This document shows, piece by piece, positions 1 through 10,741 of a DNA stretch of 47,443 bases; positions within the stretch are counted from its first letter, which is position 1; every line of letters starts with the position of its first letter. Origin of the DNA: Hofstenia miamia (lineage: Eukaryota > Xenacoelomorpha > Acoela); NCBI GenBank assembly GCA_004352715.1, contig SCFE01000002.1:234624-282066 (forward strand), given 5' to 3'. A model generated the notes under the pieces. That model saw only the letters and a program-made list of their open reading frames with translations, searched no databases and was not told the DNA's origin. A program made the position numbers and the translations under genes.

Positions 1-627
1 ATTGCCATCAAAAAACCATATATTTTCAAAACACAAGAGAAAAATCTGTTCAGATAGGTGCATTAAGCGAAAAACGTATACTAACCAGTATTGGATTAGG
101 GCCATATGCTCGGATGAGAGCAAGTTCGAGCGATCAAAAAGAGTTTGCCGCAAATGCACAACACCAGCGTTTAAATGTGGCGGTAATTGGATAATGGCAT
201 AGGGGTGCTTTCAGCAATTGGAATGTGCAAGATCATCAAAGTTGATGGAATAATGTATTCAGCTAATTATGCGTCAATCTTGCGTTAAACCCAGTTGGCA
301 GTCTTCCACTATATGATTTTATTTTAGCAAAAGAAGAACCCTGTCACATATCACGATTCACCAGACAATTTGTTGAAAAAAAGAGGTAGCTCCTATCCCA
401 AATTGAAATGTGCAAAGTCCTGAACTCAATATAATCAAACATGCTTAAACAGAATTGCAAGGAAATGTAGCTAAACGTCAATCTTTGAATATTGAGGATC
501 CTTGGAAAGCAATTGGATAAGAATTTGTAGGAATTTTTGGTGATTTTTTTTTGAAAACCTTCTTTTTACTATGCCCAATTGGGTTAATGAGGTGATTCAG
601 CAAAATTGATGGGTTATCCGATACTAA
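1..627 (+). pseudogene. Tc1-like transposase, C-terminal part (dead), copy A
   Basis: Translation gives pieces of a Tc1 transposase in order: KKPYIF-type block, CSDESKFE (first catalytic Asp region), TTPAFKCGG, IMA-stop-GCF where the family has IM-x-WGCF, then after a frame change GMCKII...GIMYSANYASIL, then PCHISRFTRQF, then SPELNIIKHA...TELQG, IEDPWKAIG, and MPNWVNEVIQQN ending in RY and a TAA at 625-627. TAG at 200-202 replaces the expected Trp codon. The Glu of the usual SPDLNPIE motif is Lys (SPELNIIK). At least one frameshift and several stops are present, so no functional product is expected. The domain order and terminal motif are characteristic of Tc1 transposases (about 340 residues when intact). 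The N-terminus is cut off by the window start. Confidence 0.85.
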
Positions 628-928
628 TAAACTTAGAATTCTAACTGCATAATTTTTTTGTTTGTGATTAATTTTTGGTTATGCCGAATACTAATATTTT
701 CTGTCATTTTTCACTTTGTTGGTTTCGTCCCATTTCTTTTGTCCAATGTCATTTTTTGTTGCGTTCAGATTTTTTTTAATGTATTTTTCCCAATAATTAC
801 TAGGATGTTCTTTCTACTTTTCCTAAACAATATAATAGCCTTTCATTAGCTGATTGTAGAATAATGTGTAGATAATAACCCAAACTTAAAAAAATTAATG
901 GGTGTCTCCATACTTTTGTAGAGGTCTG
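1..928 (+). mobile_element. Tc1-like transposon, right part, copy A
   Basis: This is the 3' part of a Tc1/mariner-class DNA transposon whose left part lies outside the window. The right terminal repeat ends at 928 and is followed by TA (929-930), the expected target dinucleotide. The reverse complement of the end begins CAGACCTCTACAAAAG and matches the left end of copy B (CAGATCTGGACAAAAG at 16314). A second ACAAAAG-type motif sits about 185 bp further in (about 731-748, GGACAAAAGAAATGGG on the minus strand), giving two direct repeats in one inverted terminal repeat. The flank after the TA is the same as in copy B, so A and B come from duplication of a larger block, not from two independent insertions. 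Confidence 0.85.
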
Positions 929-1138
929 TACATGTTTTCTTGAAATATCTATTATCACTTGATACATTATCTAGCTGAAGATTTCTACTATAAAAATAAT
1001 ATAAATTTTGCAAGCACTATTGTACTAATATTGGTTCTACTAACTAAATCAGTTTGTATCATATTTTAAATTTCTGATAACTATTTCGAGAACTGGTTAG
1101 TGCAATAATGCAATTTATATTTATATGATTTTTTAATG
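929..1138. other. 3' flank of Tc1 copy A, no gene
   Basis: This A+T-rich flank starts at the TA target dinucleotide and runs to the first assembly gap. It is shared with 5207-5416 and, more diverged, with 18531-18740. Nothing coding is seen. Confidence 0.6.
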
Positions 1139-1782
1139 NNNNNNNNNNNNNNNNNNNNNNNNNNNNNNNNNNNNNNNNNNNNNNNNNNNNNNNNNNNNNN
1201 NNNNNNNNNNNNNNNNNNNNNNNNNNNNNNNNNNNNNNNNNNNNNNNNNNNNNNNNNNNNNNNNNNNNNNNNNNNNNNNNNNNNNNNNNNNNNNNNNNNN
1301 NNNNNNNNNNNNNNNNNNNNNNNNNNNNNNNNNNNNNNNNNNNNNNNNNNNNNNNNNNNNNNNNNNNNNNNNNNNNNNNNNNNNNNNNNNNNNNNNNNNN
1401 NNNNNNNNNNNNNNNNNNNNNNNNNNNNNNNNNNNNNNNNNNNNNNNNNNNNNNNNNNNNNNNNNNNNNNNNNNNNNNNNNNNNNNNNNNNNNNNNNNNN
1501 NNNNNNNNNNNNNNNNNNNNNNNNNNNNNNNNNNNNNNNNNNNNNNNNNNNNNNNNNNNNNNNNNNNNNNNNNNNNNNNNNNNNNNNNNNNNNNNNNNNN
1601 NNNNNNNNNNNNNNNNNNNNNNNNNNNNNNNNNNNNNNNNNNNNNNNNNNNNNNNNNNNNNNNNNNNNNNNNNNNNNNNNNNNNNNNNNNNNNNNNNNNN
1701 NNNNNNNNNNNNNNNNNNNNNNNNNNNNNNNNNNNNNNNNNNNNNNNNNNNNNNNNNNNNNNNNNNNNNNNNNNNNNNNNNN
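1139..1782. other. Assembly gap (644 N)
   Basis: Run of 644 N. The missing sequence can be inferred from copies: 5417-6076 continues the left flank, and 18741-19422 of copy B spans the whole interval between the two flanks (about 680 bp). Confidence 0.99.
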
Positions 1783-2740
1783 ATTGATGGTCCTCTGGCT
1801 GTTTCATAAATTTCTTTAATGTTTTTTAGGTTTATTCAAAGTAAATAACATTCCAGTCATGTGGGTTGCCATTTCAAAACAGTATTTTGTGCACCATTGA
1901 TTAACCTTGGTTGTTGGAAGTGATTGGGACTTTGGTCATTTAAGGGATTTTTCTTGGTTTCAAATACGTTTTTGCATTTCTTTTAAAGTTTTTAATTAAT
2001 TTTTCTTCTTTCAGTTGAAATGGTAAATCATTCCATAGGTCAATACTAAAGTTTGTAAATTTATGTTGTCTATAAGAATTTGTTATTAACTGCATTTTAG
2101 TTGGTATTTGCCTTCAATTTGGAAAATGTTCCCAGAAATTTTAGCTTTTGCAAGTATTCTTATGAAAACAAATAATTATCTCTTCTAATTATAACTTGCT
2201 TTCTTGTTTCACAGATGGTGCTGATACTCCAACTGAAAATTCTTTCTAGTGTGATCTTCATTCTTTTATTGAAAGTTGTTCATAATCAAACTGAATATAA
2301 GTAATGAGGAAATATATAGGATTTTATTCGAACAATTTTCCAATTAATGCGTATACATCTTTGAATTTTGATTCCTTGTATCATTTTCTGCATTATTTTG
2401 TTGTATTTGTTTTCAAATTTTAAGTTATTTAATTTTGGTCAATTCTTGTGTGATATTATCGTTTATTTTTAAAATAAATTTTTTATTATTGTTAGAACTG
2501 CTTAGCACCATAAATGTAATCTTGTCAACAGTTAACTTTATGTTTTGATTAAAATTTTGAGATTTGTGGCGCTATTATACATAAAGAATAATTCATCCCA
2601 AATACTAACAAAGGATCAGCCATTGTAGTTTTTATTTTTATTGATTCATAAAAGTTGTGTTTTTCTTCAATCAATTTTCAATTTTCACTTTGATTCTTTC
2701 ATTAGACTAATAAACACGAAAAAGATGTTCCCGGCAGTTA
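1783..2740 (-). pseudogene. Decayed non-LTR retrotransposon RT and C-terminal region, copy A
   Basis: Read on the minus strand, this interval matches copy B at 19423-20480. Recognisable blocks are the LTVDKTTFIVL-type 'NxxKTxxM' motif of LINE reverse transcriptases, a 'FDNKLTFENEY' block after it, and a C-terminal stretch with LWNDLPFQLK, the usual WN-LP signature near the end of LINE ORF2 proteins. Many stops and frameshifts make it non-functional. The strand is opposite to the adjacent Tc1 element, so the two are unrelated insertions carried in one duplicated block. The assignment rests on motif order by eye and the clade is not resolved. Confidence 0.55.
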
Positions 2741-3637
2741 TTGATTTCTATTGTGTTTCTTTTGATGAATGAACCGCACGAACCCTAATGAAATTTTTAA
2801 GTTCTGAACATAAAAAATGGTAACTACTCTGAATAATAAAGGGAAACTTTGGAATGAAGACTTCTTGTAGCAAATTTTCATTGTTGGATTGCATTTTTTT
2901 ATTAATTCATTGTAAGCACAAATTGTTACATGTTGGGAAGTGGTATGAGGATTTCGGAACCCGACCACAAAAAACTACTATGAGATGGGTAGGATTACTA
3001 AGATAGTTATAAAAGTTTCTGCACATTAGACTTTCTCGGATTGAAATAACATGTTTTATATGAAACAGTATTTATAATTCTGGCAAGCATCGTTATATAA
3101 TAGCATTTTCTACTAAAAATGCAATAAATTAGCTAAATTTACATGATGTTCATAATGCTAAAAAAGTGACAAACTCTTTGCTTACTGTGTGCGAATTTTG
3201 TTTCTCTCGATTCTCACTTTCCCATGTGAAACATCGATTTTCTTCAAGAATTTTCCCATACCGTCCCATGTGATGGAAAAGTCTTTTGCCCCATGAGAAG
3301 CCTGCCAATTACACTGCCCAATTAATCTTAACGCTTAAAACAATGCATGAATAAAATCGCATGTGCCCATTACTAATTTAAACAATCAGACAGTATTTCT
3401 GAGGTTCACTTTTGCCCATCACTTTTCAATTTTTTGTGAATGTACACTTTGGTAGGATATGTGTATGTTTGCTAGACTTACGTTTATATAAATAAAATTC
3501 TTTTTTGTCAAAAAATTTTAATTAAATTAACAAAAAAACAAGGCTTAGCGTTTATTTTGACAGGCGCTTGGTCAATGCTAGCGGCCGTAGTTTTAGTTCC
3601 ACTAACATCATTCGTGAATTTCTTAAGCATCTATGAT
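2741..3637. other. Non-coding flank shared with copy B
   Basis: A+T-rich sequence colinear with about 20480-21398 of copy B, with scattered substitutions and small indels. A short open frame on the minus strand at 2738-2968 has no recognisable motif and is not preserved as an open frame in copy B; I treat it as chance. Confidence 0.55.
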
Positions 3638-3645
3638 GTGGTGCG

Positions 3646-3785
3646 CAAGCTTGGAAATGGTTCAACTTTTCTTGACCCTACCCGAACAGGTCCAATTGAC
3701 AACTAAACTGAACTAGAGATATCTCCAACTTCCACGGGTAAAGCCTTTGCGCAATATAGAAATGTGGCAGGGTAAGCAGGCTGGA
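3646..3785 (+). mobile_element. hAT-like MITE, left end, copy A (cut by gap)
   Basis: The left terminus CAAGCTTGGAAATGG follows GTGGTGCG (3638-3645). The corresponding element in copy B (21915-22202) ends CCAGACTTG followed by GTGGTGCG, so this copy preserves the exact 8-bp target duplication seen on the right side of B. The sequence after about 3700 diverges from B, then stops at the gap. Confidence 0.55.
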
Positions 3786-4785
3786 NNNNNNNNNNNNNNN
3801 NNNNNNNNNNNNNNNNNNNNNNNNNNNNNNNNNNNNNNNNNNNNNNNNNNNNNNNNNNNNNNNNNNNNNNNNNNNNNNNNNNNNNNNNNNNNNNNNNNNN
3901 NNNNNNNNNNNNNNNNNNNNNNNNNNNNNNNNNNNNNNNNNNNNNNNNNNNNNNNNNNNNNNNNNNNNNNNNNNNNNNNNNNNNNNNNNNNNNNNNNNNN
4001 NNNNNNNNNNNNNNNNNNNNNNNNNNNNNNNNNNNNNNNNNNNNNNNNNNNNNNNNNNNNNNNNNNNNNNNNNNNNNNNNNNNNNNNNNNNNNNNNNNNN
4101 NNNNNNNNNNNNNNNNNNNNNNNNNNNNNNNNNNNNNNNNNNNNNNNNNNNNNNNNNNNNNNNNNNNNNNNNNNNNNNNNNNNNNNNNNNNNNNNNNNNN
4201 NNNNNNNNNNNNNNNNNNNNNNNNNNNNNNNNNNNNNNNNNNNNNNNNNNNNNNNNNNNNNNNNNNNNNNNNNNNNNNNNNNNNNNNNNNNNNNNNNNNN
4301 NNNNNNNNNNNNNNNNNNNNNNNNNNNNNNNNNNNNNNNNNNNNNNNNNNNNNNNNNNNNNNNNNNNNNNNNNNNNNNNNNNNNNNNNNNNNNNNNNNNN
4401 NNNNNNNNNNNNNNNNNNNNNNNNNNNNNNNNNNNNNNNNNNNNNNNNNNNNNNNNNNNNNNNNNNNNNNNNNNNNNNNNNNNNNNNNNNNNNNNNNNNN
4501 NNNNNNNNNNNNNNNNNNNNNNNNNNNNNNNNNNNNNNNNNNNNNNNNNNNNNNNNNNNNNNNNNNNNNNNNNNNNNNNNNNNNNNNNNNNNNNNNNNNN
4601 NNNNNNNNNNNNNNNNNNNNNNNNNNNNNNNNNNNNNNNNNNNNNNNNNNNNNNNNNNNNNNNNNNNNNNNNNNNNNNNNNNNNNNNNNNNNNNNNNNNN
4701 NNNNNNNNNNNNNNNNNNNNNNNNNNNNNNNNNNNNNNNNNNNNNNNNNNNNNNNNNNNNNNNNNNNNNNNNNNNNNNNNNNNNN
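3786..4785. other. Assembly gap (1000 N)
   Basis: Exactly 1000 N, a conventional placeholder length for an unknown gap. The contig that follows restarts inside sequence already given at 508, so order across this gap is doubtful. Confidence 0.99.
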
Positions 4786-5206
4786 AGCAATTGGATAAGA
4801 ATTTGTAGGAATTTTTGGTGATTTTTTTTTGAAAACCTTCTTTTTACTATGCCCAATTGGGTTAATGAGGTGATTCAGCAAAATTGGTGGGTTATCCGAT
4901 ACTAATAAACTTAGAATTCTAACTGCATAATTTTTTTGTTTGTGATTAATTTTTGGTTATGCCGAATACTAATATTTTCTGTCATTTTTCACTTTGTTGG
5001 TTTCGTCCCATTTCTTTTGTCCAATGTCATTTTTTGTTGCGTTCAGATTTTTTTTAATGTATTTTTCCCAATAATTACTAGGATGTTCTTTCTACTTTTC
5101 CTAAACAATATAATAGCCTTTCATTAGCTGATTGTAGAATAATGTGTAGATAATAACCCAAACTTAAAAAAATTAATGGGTGTCTCCATACTTTTGTAGA
5201 GGTCTG
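4786..5206 (+). mobile_element. Tc1-like transposon right end, copy A'
   Basis: It carries the transposase C-terminus (WKAIG block, MPNWVNEVIQQN block) and the complete right terminal repeat with both ACAAAAG-type motifs (outer at about 5186-5206, inner at about 5009-5026). The element ends at 5206 and is followed by TA at 5207-5208. Confidence 0.8.
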
Positions 5207-6076
5207 TACATGTTTTCTTGAAATATCTATTATCACTTGATAAATTATCTAGCTGAAGATTTCTACTATAAAAATAATACAAATTTTGCAAGCATTATTG
5301 TACTAATATTGGTTCTACTAACTAAATCAGTTTGTATCATATTTTAAATTTCTGATAACTATTTCGAGAACTGGTTAGTGCAATAATGCAATTTATATTT
5401 ATATGATTTTTTAATGTGTGTTTTTTGTCGCTACACTTGTGAAATCATTTTTTCTGTCTGAGAATGCTTGAATTTTACAATTTAGTTGTTTACAGCACAG
5501 CGAAAACATTGCTATTATTGTATTCGTTGAAATAAGAAAAAGATCAATAATAGTAATTGAGAAGATTTAACTTTTTCTTAACAAAAATAATCTGAATGAA
5601 TTTCAAAAAAAATGGTACATCAAACTGAATAGCATAACGGAATGTAACTAGAGATACATTGGGAAATTATTAGTATAGGTAACAAAAGTCTAAAAAGTCT
5701 TTGCAACAAAATTTATGGAAGGCTTCTTTCGACTGATTGAATAGCAATAAGTTCATTTACGTGATCTGAGGTAATTAGAAAAAATTGTGTCAGAGAGAAG
5801 AGAAATGATTTCAGAAAATCTTTGCCATTTTTGGTTATAATCTTAACCCCCTAACTTGTAAAATGTGTTTACCACAACCAGTTAAACTGTAAGCGTACAT
5901 CTCTAGTGTAGTTGATCCGCGAGTACGTGCTTTAAATTTAAAATCTCAGGTGAGACTCTAGCAATTTTTACTAGAAAAATTTGGCTTTCATCAATTACCA
6001 GGCTTCTATGGGAACACATTTTTCTCCCCATATCTATTTCTCTATACGAAAAATTTTTTGTTCCTTCCTATCCCCC
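4786..6076 (+). repeat. Third, near-identical piece of the A/B block (A')
   Basis: 4786-5416 repeats 508-1138 with only a few differences (for example GATGGG versus GGTGGG near 612/4890). 5417-6076 continues past the point where copy A falls into a gap and matches 18741-19397 of copy B. It includes the end of the Tc1 transposase (stop at 4903-4905) and the Tc1 right end at 5206, followed by TA. The simplest reading is an allelic or unmerged contig of copy A that actually fills the 1139-1782 gap, placed separately by the scaffolder. The alternative is a recent true duplication. Confidence 0.8.
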
Positions 6077-7076
6077 NNNNNNNNNNNNNNNNNNNNNNNN
6101 NNNNNNNNNNNNNNNNNNNNNNNNNNNNNNNNNNNNNNNNNNNNNNNNNNNNNNNNNNNNNNNNNNNNNNNNNNNNNNNNNNNNNNNNNNNNNNNNNNNN
6201 NNNNNNNNNNNNNNNNNNNNNNNNNNNNNNNNNNNNNNNNNNNNNNNNNNNNNNNNNNNNNNNNNNNNNNNNNNNNNNNNNNNNNNNNNNNNNNNNNNNN
6301 NNNNNNNNNNNNNNNNNNNNNNNNNNNNNNNNNNNNNNNNNNNNNNNNNNNNNNNNNNNNNNNNNNNNNNNNNNNNNNNNNNNNNNNNNNNNNNNNNNNN
6401 NNNNNNNNNNNNNNNNNNNNNNNNNNNNNNNNNNNNNNNNNNNNNNNNNNNNNNNNNNNNNNNNNNNNNNNNNNNNNNNNNNNNNNNNNNNNNNNNNNNN
6501 NNNNNNNNNNNNNNNNNNNNNNNNNNNNNNNNNNNNNNNNNNNNNNNNNNNNNNNNNNNNNNNNNNNNNNNNNNNNNNNNNNNNNNNNNNNNNNNNNNNN
6601 NNNNNNNNNNNNNNNNNNNNNNNNNNNNNNNNNNNNNNNNNNNNNNNNNNNNNNNNNNNNNNNNNNNNNNNNNNNNNNNNNNNNNNNNNNNNNNNNNNNN
6701 NNNNNNNNNNNNNNNNNNNNNNNNNNNNNNNNNNNNNNNNNNNNNNNNNNNNNNNNNNNNNNNNNNNNNNNNNNNNNNNNNNNNNNNNNNNNNNNNNNNN
6801 NNNNNNNNNNNNNNNNNNNNNNNNNNNNNNNNNNNNNNNNNNNNNNNNNNNNNNNNNNNNNNNNNNNNNNNNNNNNNNNNNNNNNNNNNNNNNNNNNNNN
6901 NNNNNNNNNNNNNNNNNNNNNNNNNNNNNNNNNNNNNNNNNNNNNNNNNNNNNNNNNNNNNNNNNNNNNNNNNNNNNNNNNNNNNNNNNNNNNNNNNNNN
7001 NNNNNNNNNNNNNNNNNNNNNNNNNNNNNNNNNNNNNNNNNNNNNNNNNNNNNNNNNNNNNNNNNNNNNNNNNNNN
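6077..7076. other. Assembly gap (1000 N)
   Basis: Exactly 1000 N, bounded on the right by an AT dinucleotide repeat (7077-7095). Confidence 0.99.
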
Positions 7077-7095
7077 ATATATATATATATATATA
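7077..7095. repeat. (AT)n microsatellite at contig edge
   Basis: Alternating AT begins directly at the gap edge, so its true length is unknown and it probably caused the contig break. Confidence 0.9.
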
Positions 7096-7507
7096 GGGCT
7101 TTATTGCAAATTGGTAGAATTAAATATAAATAGACTTAAACTGCTTGAGCTCTGATCAAACACTGGTCGAACTAAGACATAGGATTTAAACAATTTTGTA
7201 AAAGCTAACCTTTTTTGCTTGATTTGCCAACAGACGATGAATTGCTGATCAGAGAATCGTTGGATTTTTTGTAGGTTGAGTCCATTTTGCTGTCATTCAT
7301 GTAGGAATAGGTTCGAGTTTCTAAATTGTAATGACTATTCAAATTTCCTGCTTGTATTAAAAAATTTCGTTGATGTTGTAAATTAATAAAATCATCAACC
7401 TAATAAATATCCTCCTTAATTGGACGGTTTAAAATATAGTCATATAAGATGAACGTATGACCGCAAAGAACTTCCGCCATTCTTCCACTGCTTTGAAAGA
7501 CGTCTAA
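7096..7507. other. No gene seen
   Basis: A+T-rich sequence without recognisable coding, repeat or RNA features. Confidence 0.5.
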
Positions 7508-7708
7508 AATCTTAATAAAAATGGGAACCCAAATGACAGTGCCCCCACACGTCTTAGTAAGGCAGCTTCCACGTCTCTGTTCCTGGGTAATGTAAATTTT
7601 TTAGACGGCACGGACCGAGTCCCGTACCATTGTGGGAAGCGTGTTAATTGTCCTGACCCACTACCCGACCTGTCTAAATTTTTACCTGAACTGCGGGTCT
7701 TATCTTGC
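7508..7708 (+). CDS. Coding-like stretch, unidentified, no start codon
   Basis: A 67-codon open stretch lies between TAA (7505-7507) and TGA (7709-7711). Its base composition is clearly richer in G+C than the surroundings, and its residue mix is protein-like, with the clusters GTDRVPYHCGKRVNCPD and PLPDLSKFLPEL. There is no ATG near the beginning, so it would be an internal fragment: a transposon relic, an exon piece or a pseudogene. The opposite strand is also open (7504-7752), which weakens strand assignment. I do not recognise the family. It ends just before the hAT MITE at 7758. Confidence 0.25.
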
Positions 7709-7757
7709 TGACCCATTTTGTGCACATTGGAGCGGACGATTAAGCCGAACATAGTAG

Positions 7758-7927
7758 CAGCTCCGACGCAAGCAGGGGCAGAGGGGCATTTACCCCTTCC
7801 CTAAAATTGAAATTTTAGATAACAACTCCCTAAATTTTATAACTAAATCAGTAAAAGTACACTTACTTAGTATGTTAGGCAAAGTATGTACCTTCCCCCC
7901 TAGCTAAAATCCGTTCCGCTTCCACTG
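7758..7927. mobile_element. Short hAT-like MITE with imperfect 8-bp TSD
   Basis: A 170-bp unit starts CAGCTCCGACGCAAG and ends CGCTTCCACTG. It is flanked by CATAGTAG (7750-7757) and CATAGTTG (7928-7935), 7 of 8 identical. The internal sequence is G-rich at the left (GCAGGGGCAGAGGGG) and C-rich at the right (CTTCCCCCCTAGC), as in many hAT ends of the CAGTGG type. The terminal repeats are themselves weak (only CAG and scattered matches). No coding capacity. An 8-bp duplication is the hAT hallmark; the assignment is an inference. Confidence 0.5.
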
Positions 7928-7935
7928 CATAGTTG

Positions 7936-8179
7936 TCACAATTCCAGGGCTAAGCTCCAGACCCAGATCGTGATTTCACCCACTGTGAAGTCTATTGACT
8001 GCTACAGTAACTTCTAATACTAAATTTTGTTTGACACACTAACCAATTTATGTGTATTTCATACCTACTGAAATGTATTCGCTTACTATTCCATTTCTTA
8101 CCCAGATAAAAAAGGAACTACATGTGTAAACTTTTTTGTTTTAGATACATGCTAATGATAAATCCAGTTAAAGGTCGAC
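7936..8179. other. No gene seen
   Basis: Anonymous A+T-rich sequence between the MITE and the next open frame. Confidence 0.4.
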
Positions 8180-8488
8180 GTGTACCGTAGCGAAATCTAT
8201 TTCACGATTTTTTTGCTAATACCGTTACTGACCCAATGTTTTCGGAAAAATACCAGTGGAGAAATTTATGTACCGATCACCTTACTGCTTTCACTACTCA
8301 AACAAATCAAAAAAACCATTGAAATTAACATACCGAAGCAGCGATATTTTCAATCCATACTGAACTCAAATTCAAATAACCACGGATCTCTATATCTAAA
8401 TACAATGCTTACTTGCGATGTACACAGTTGGATGACCAAAAAGCTGGCTAACTGGCATTCGTCTACCGACAATTATGTCCATTACTGA
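8180..8488 (+). CDS. Unidentified 102-residue open frame
   Basis: This is one of the longer gap-free open frames in the window, 102 residues. It begins with a hydrophobic stretch (YFTIFLLIPLLTQCF, about residues 7-21) followed by polar sequence, with a second hydrophobic patch at about residues 32-41. The first codon here is GTG (8180-8182), so the start is not established, and no splice context or homologous motif is evident. The composition is that of A+T-rich random sequence (many I, L, N, K), so chance is a serious possibility. Weakly supported; no function proposed. Confidence 0.15.
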   Translation: MYRSEIYFTIFLLIPLLTQCFRKNTSGEIYVPITLLLSLLKQIKKTIEINIPKQRYFQSILNSNSNNHGSLYLNTMLTCDVHSWMTKKLANWHSSTDNYVHY

Positions 8489-9065
8489 AAATATAAAAGA
8501 TGAATAGGCTTAGTATACTAAAATGCAATGCAGCCTGCAAGTAAAGCCATTTATAATAAATATCATTTTTACAAGTTTGAAAAAGCAAAAAGACTACAAA
8601 ATGATTTTCAGGAAGTTTTAAACGTTTATCTTATATTTGTTTACAAATTACTCATATCAATTTCTTAAAATCTAGAATCAGGCCCAAACGTACCATGATA
8701 CGTCAATAAATGTTATTCATAGGATGCAATGTGACGAGAGAAGTCATTTTTTAGACATTTCTAACTAATTAATATAAAATTTGGTTGATAAATTGTGTCA
8801 TACCTTGTAAATTACTAAGATCTAATTTGGAATTTTATGTAAATGTTTGTTTTGCTCTTCTGATAATGACTTTATTTGAGTAAAGCATGTGGGCTTTGTA
8901 CAATTATGTGTATTAAGCAGGCGACCAAAGCATCACATATTATTGATACTTAGTACACTGCATGTGATAGCTTTTATTTATACTTTAAATTTTCTATTTA
9001 TATTTAAGCAAAAGGCCTACATTGTTTACTTTTTGAACTACAAATTTATTGGAATGTATCATCTT
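8489..9065. other. No gene seen
   Basis: Anonymous sequence; only short frames with no motif. Confidence 0.4.
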
Positions 9066-9662
9066 AGGTACAAACGTTCTCTGACGAGAGCAATTACTAA
9101 GCAGATAATTAATATTTAAGTCGTCCTTGGCAAAGACTATTTTAAACTGAATGACATCAGCATATCATATTTTAGGAACTCAGGGTTTTGCAAGCAGTGT
9201 CAATGAGTAATTAATTATTTAATTTCAAATTCACAATAGTTGAAAATGAATTCGTGTGCAGATGAATGAGTCAGTTAAGTAACTTGCCAATATTATTGAG
9301 CAAAAGTGAGTTTTATGTGCCAAATTCTAATTGGCCGAAGACAATTATGCATTNNNNNNNNNNNNNNNNNNNNNAGGTACAAACGTTCTCTGACGAGGGC
9401 AATTACTAAGCAGATAATTAATATTTAAGTCGTCCTTGGCAAAGACTATTTTAAACTGAATGACATCAGCATATCATAATTTAGGAACTCAGGGTTTTGC
9501 AAGCAGTGTCAATGAGTAATGAATTATTTAATTTCAAATTCACAATAGTTGAAAATGAATTCGTGTGCAGATGAATGTGTCAGTTAAGTAACTTGCCAAT
9601 ATTATTGAGCAAAAGTGAGTTTTATGTGCCAAATTCTAATTGGCTGAAGACAATTATGCATT
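9066..9662 (+). repeat. 288-bp direct duplication across a 21-N gap
   Basis: 9066-9353 and 9375-9662 are the same 288 bp with about five substitutions (for example GAGAGC/GAGGGC and GGCCGA/GGCTGA), separated by N at 9354-9374. The right copy begins exactly at the gap. This is the expected signature of two overlapping contigs, probably from two haplotypes, that were not merged. Confidence 0.85.
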
Positions 9663-10364
9663 AAAAATTTAGGAATTTGTAAGAGTCCTCTTGAAATGAC
9701 ATAATTCATTCAAGGGTTCAAAAACGCATTTAATTTTTTACATTTAGTATGATTTGTGGAGATTTTAGTCGTAATTTTGTTGGAATTGTTTCAGTTAGTT
9801 ACAGTAAGCAACTTCGAATATCATATTCTTATAGTTATAGCTTCTTACTATTATGATTGAGATTTATAAGACTTGTACTTAGTGAAGATGTTTCAATAAC
9901 TTGGTAGTCTTACAAAACAAATCTTGAAATGAAAGGTTTTTGAAGATAGCACAAAAAAGTTAATAATTGGAATGGCTGAAAACACAATAAAAAGCTTAGT
10001 GCAAAGTGGGTACTCTTTTAAGGTTCTTCATATTGAACATAAGCATGAAAATACTTCAGCAACGTTCCATTGGGATTTATTACCAAACTAACAAAAAAGG
10101 TCCAACACATTTGTGGCAAGTGCAGCTGCATTTGAATTCTGTGATAAAAGCAAATATTCATCTGCCTTTTGCATAGATAAAAATTTTAAATTTTACTGGA
10201 TTAGAGTTGACTAACGTTCAAGTACTTTATTTGATATTTTACCATATCTCGAATTGGGATTTGAATCAAAGTACTTTAGATCTCAGTGCTTATTTACAAA
10301 TTTTGATATCAATAGAAATGGCCTTTTTGATGATAGCATGGAAATTTTGATGTTGCCTCAATAT
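9663..10364. other. No gene seen
   Basis: Anonymous A+T-rich sequence. Confidence 0.4.

Positions 10365-10390
<26 letters not shown>
10365..10390. repeat. (AT)n microsatellite
   Basis: About 13 uninterrupted AT units. Confidence 0.9.
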
Positions 10391-10395
<5 letters not shown>

Positions 10396-10469
10396 AAAAA
10401 ATTATATCTATTTAAAAATTTGAAATACAACTTTCAACCTTCGAGCTGAGGCAGAATGAAAAAGTAGTC

Positions 10470-10718
10470 TTGTGGGAGATGCAATCATACAAGGCAATGC
10501 AAGACAGGAGACTTCAGGAGAATGCTTTCCTCCTTCCACAAGCTACGTATCTGCTCAACACGAACATATCGACCAGGTTTATTTTTTCAAAATTAGAAAG
10601 AGGCCTAGCAGACTTTCTCTTTACTGCACTAAGTCGAAACACAGATGGAATTATGAGAAATCAATTTGAGAAGGTTACGGCCCACTACGAGAAGATGATC
10701 ACTGCGAATGGTGAATAA
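10470..10718 (+). CDS. Unidentified coding-like open frame, possible terminal exon
   Basis: The frame is open upstream as well and ends at TAA 10716-10718. The stretch has a higher G+C content than its surroundings, few A/T homopolymers, and a charged C-terminus (MRNQFEKVTAHYEKM). The first codon here is TTG and there is no convincing ATG start, so it could be an exon entered by splicing or a gene relic. A second frame (10472-10669) is open at the same time and also reads like protein, so the true frame cannot be decided from sequence alone. No family recognised. An N gap follows 22 bp after the stop. Confidence 0.3.
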   Translation: MWEMQSYKAMQDRRLQENAFLLPQATYLLNTNISTRFIFSKLERGLADFLFTALSRNTDGIMRNQFEKVTAHYEKMITANGE

Positions 10719-10741
10719 GTGTAACTGTTTTATTGTTCTTN

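Noticed and set aside
658-849. 63-codon Phe-rich frame, identical at 4936-5127
   Set aside because: It lies in the non-coding right terminal repeat of the Tc1 element; a T-rich strand gives Phe by chance, and it is disrupted in copy B.
1133-1819. Long open frames over 1133-1819, 3678-4881 and 5981-7155
   Set aside because: They are open only because N runs contain no stop codons.
10561-10600. A 20-bp intron (GTTTATTTTTTC...AG) inside the 10470 frame
   Set aside because: It has GT/AG ends but is far below normal intron sizes, and the frame is open without removing it.
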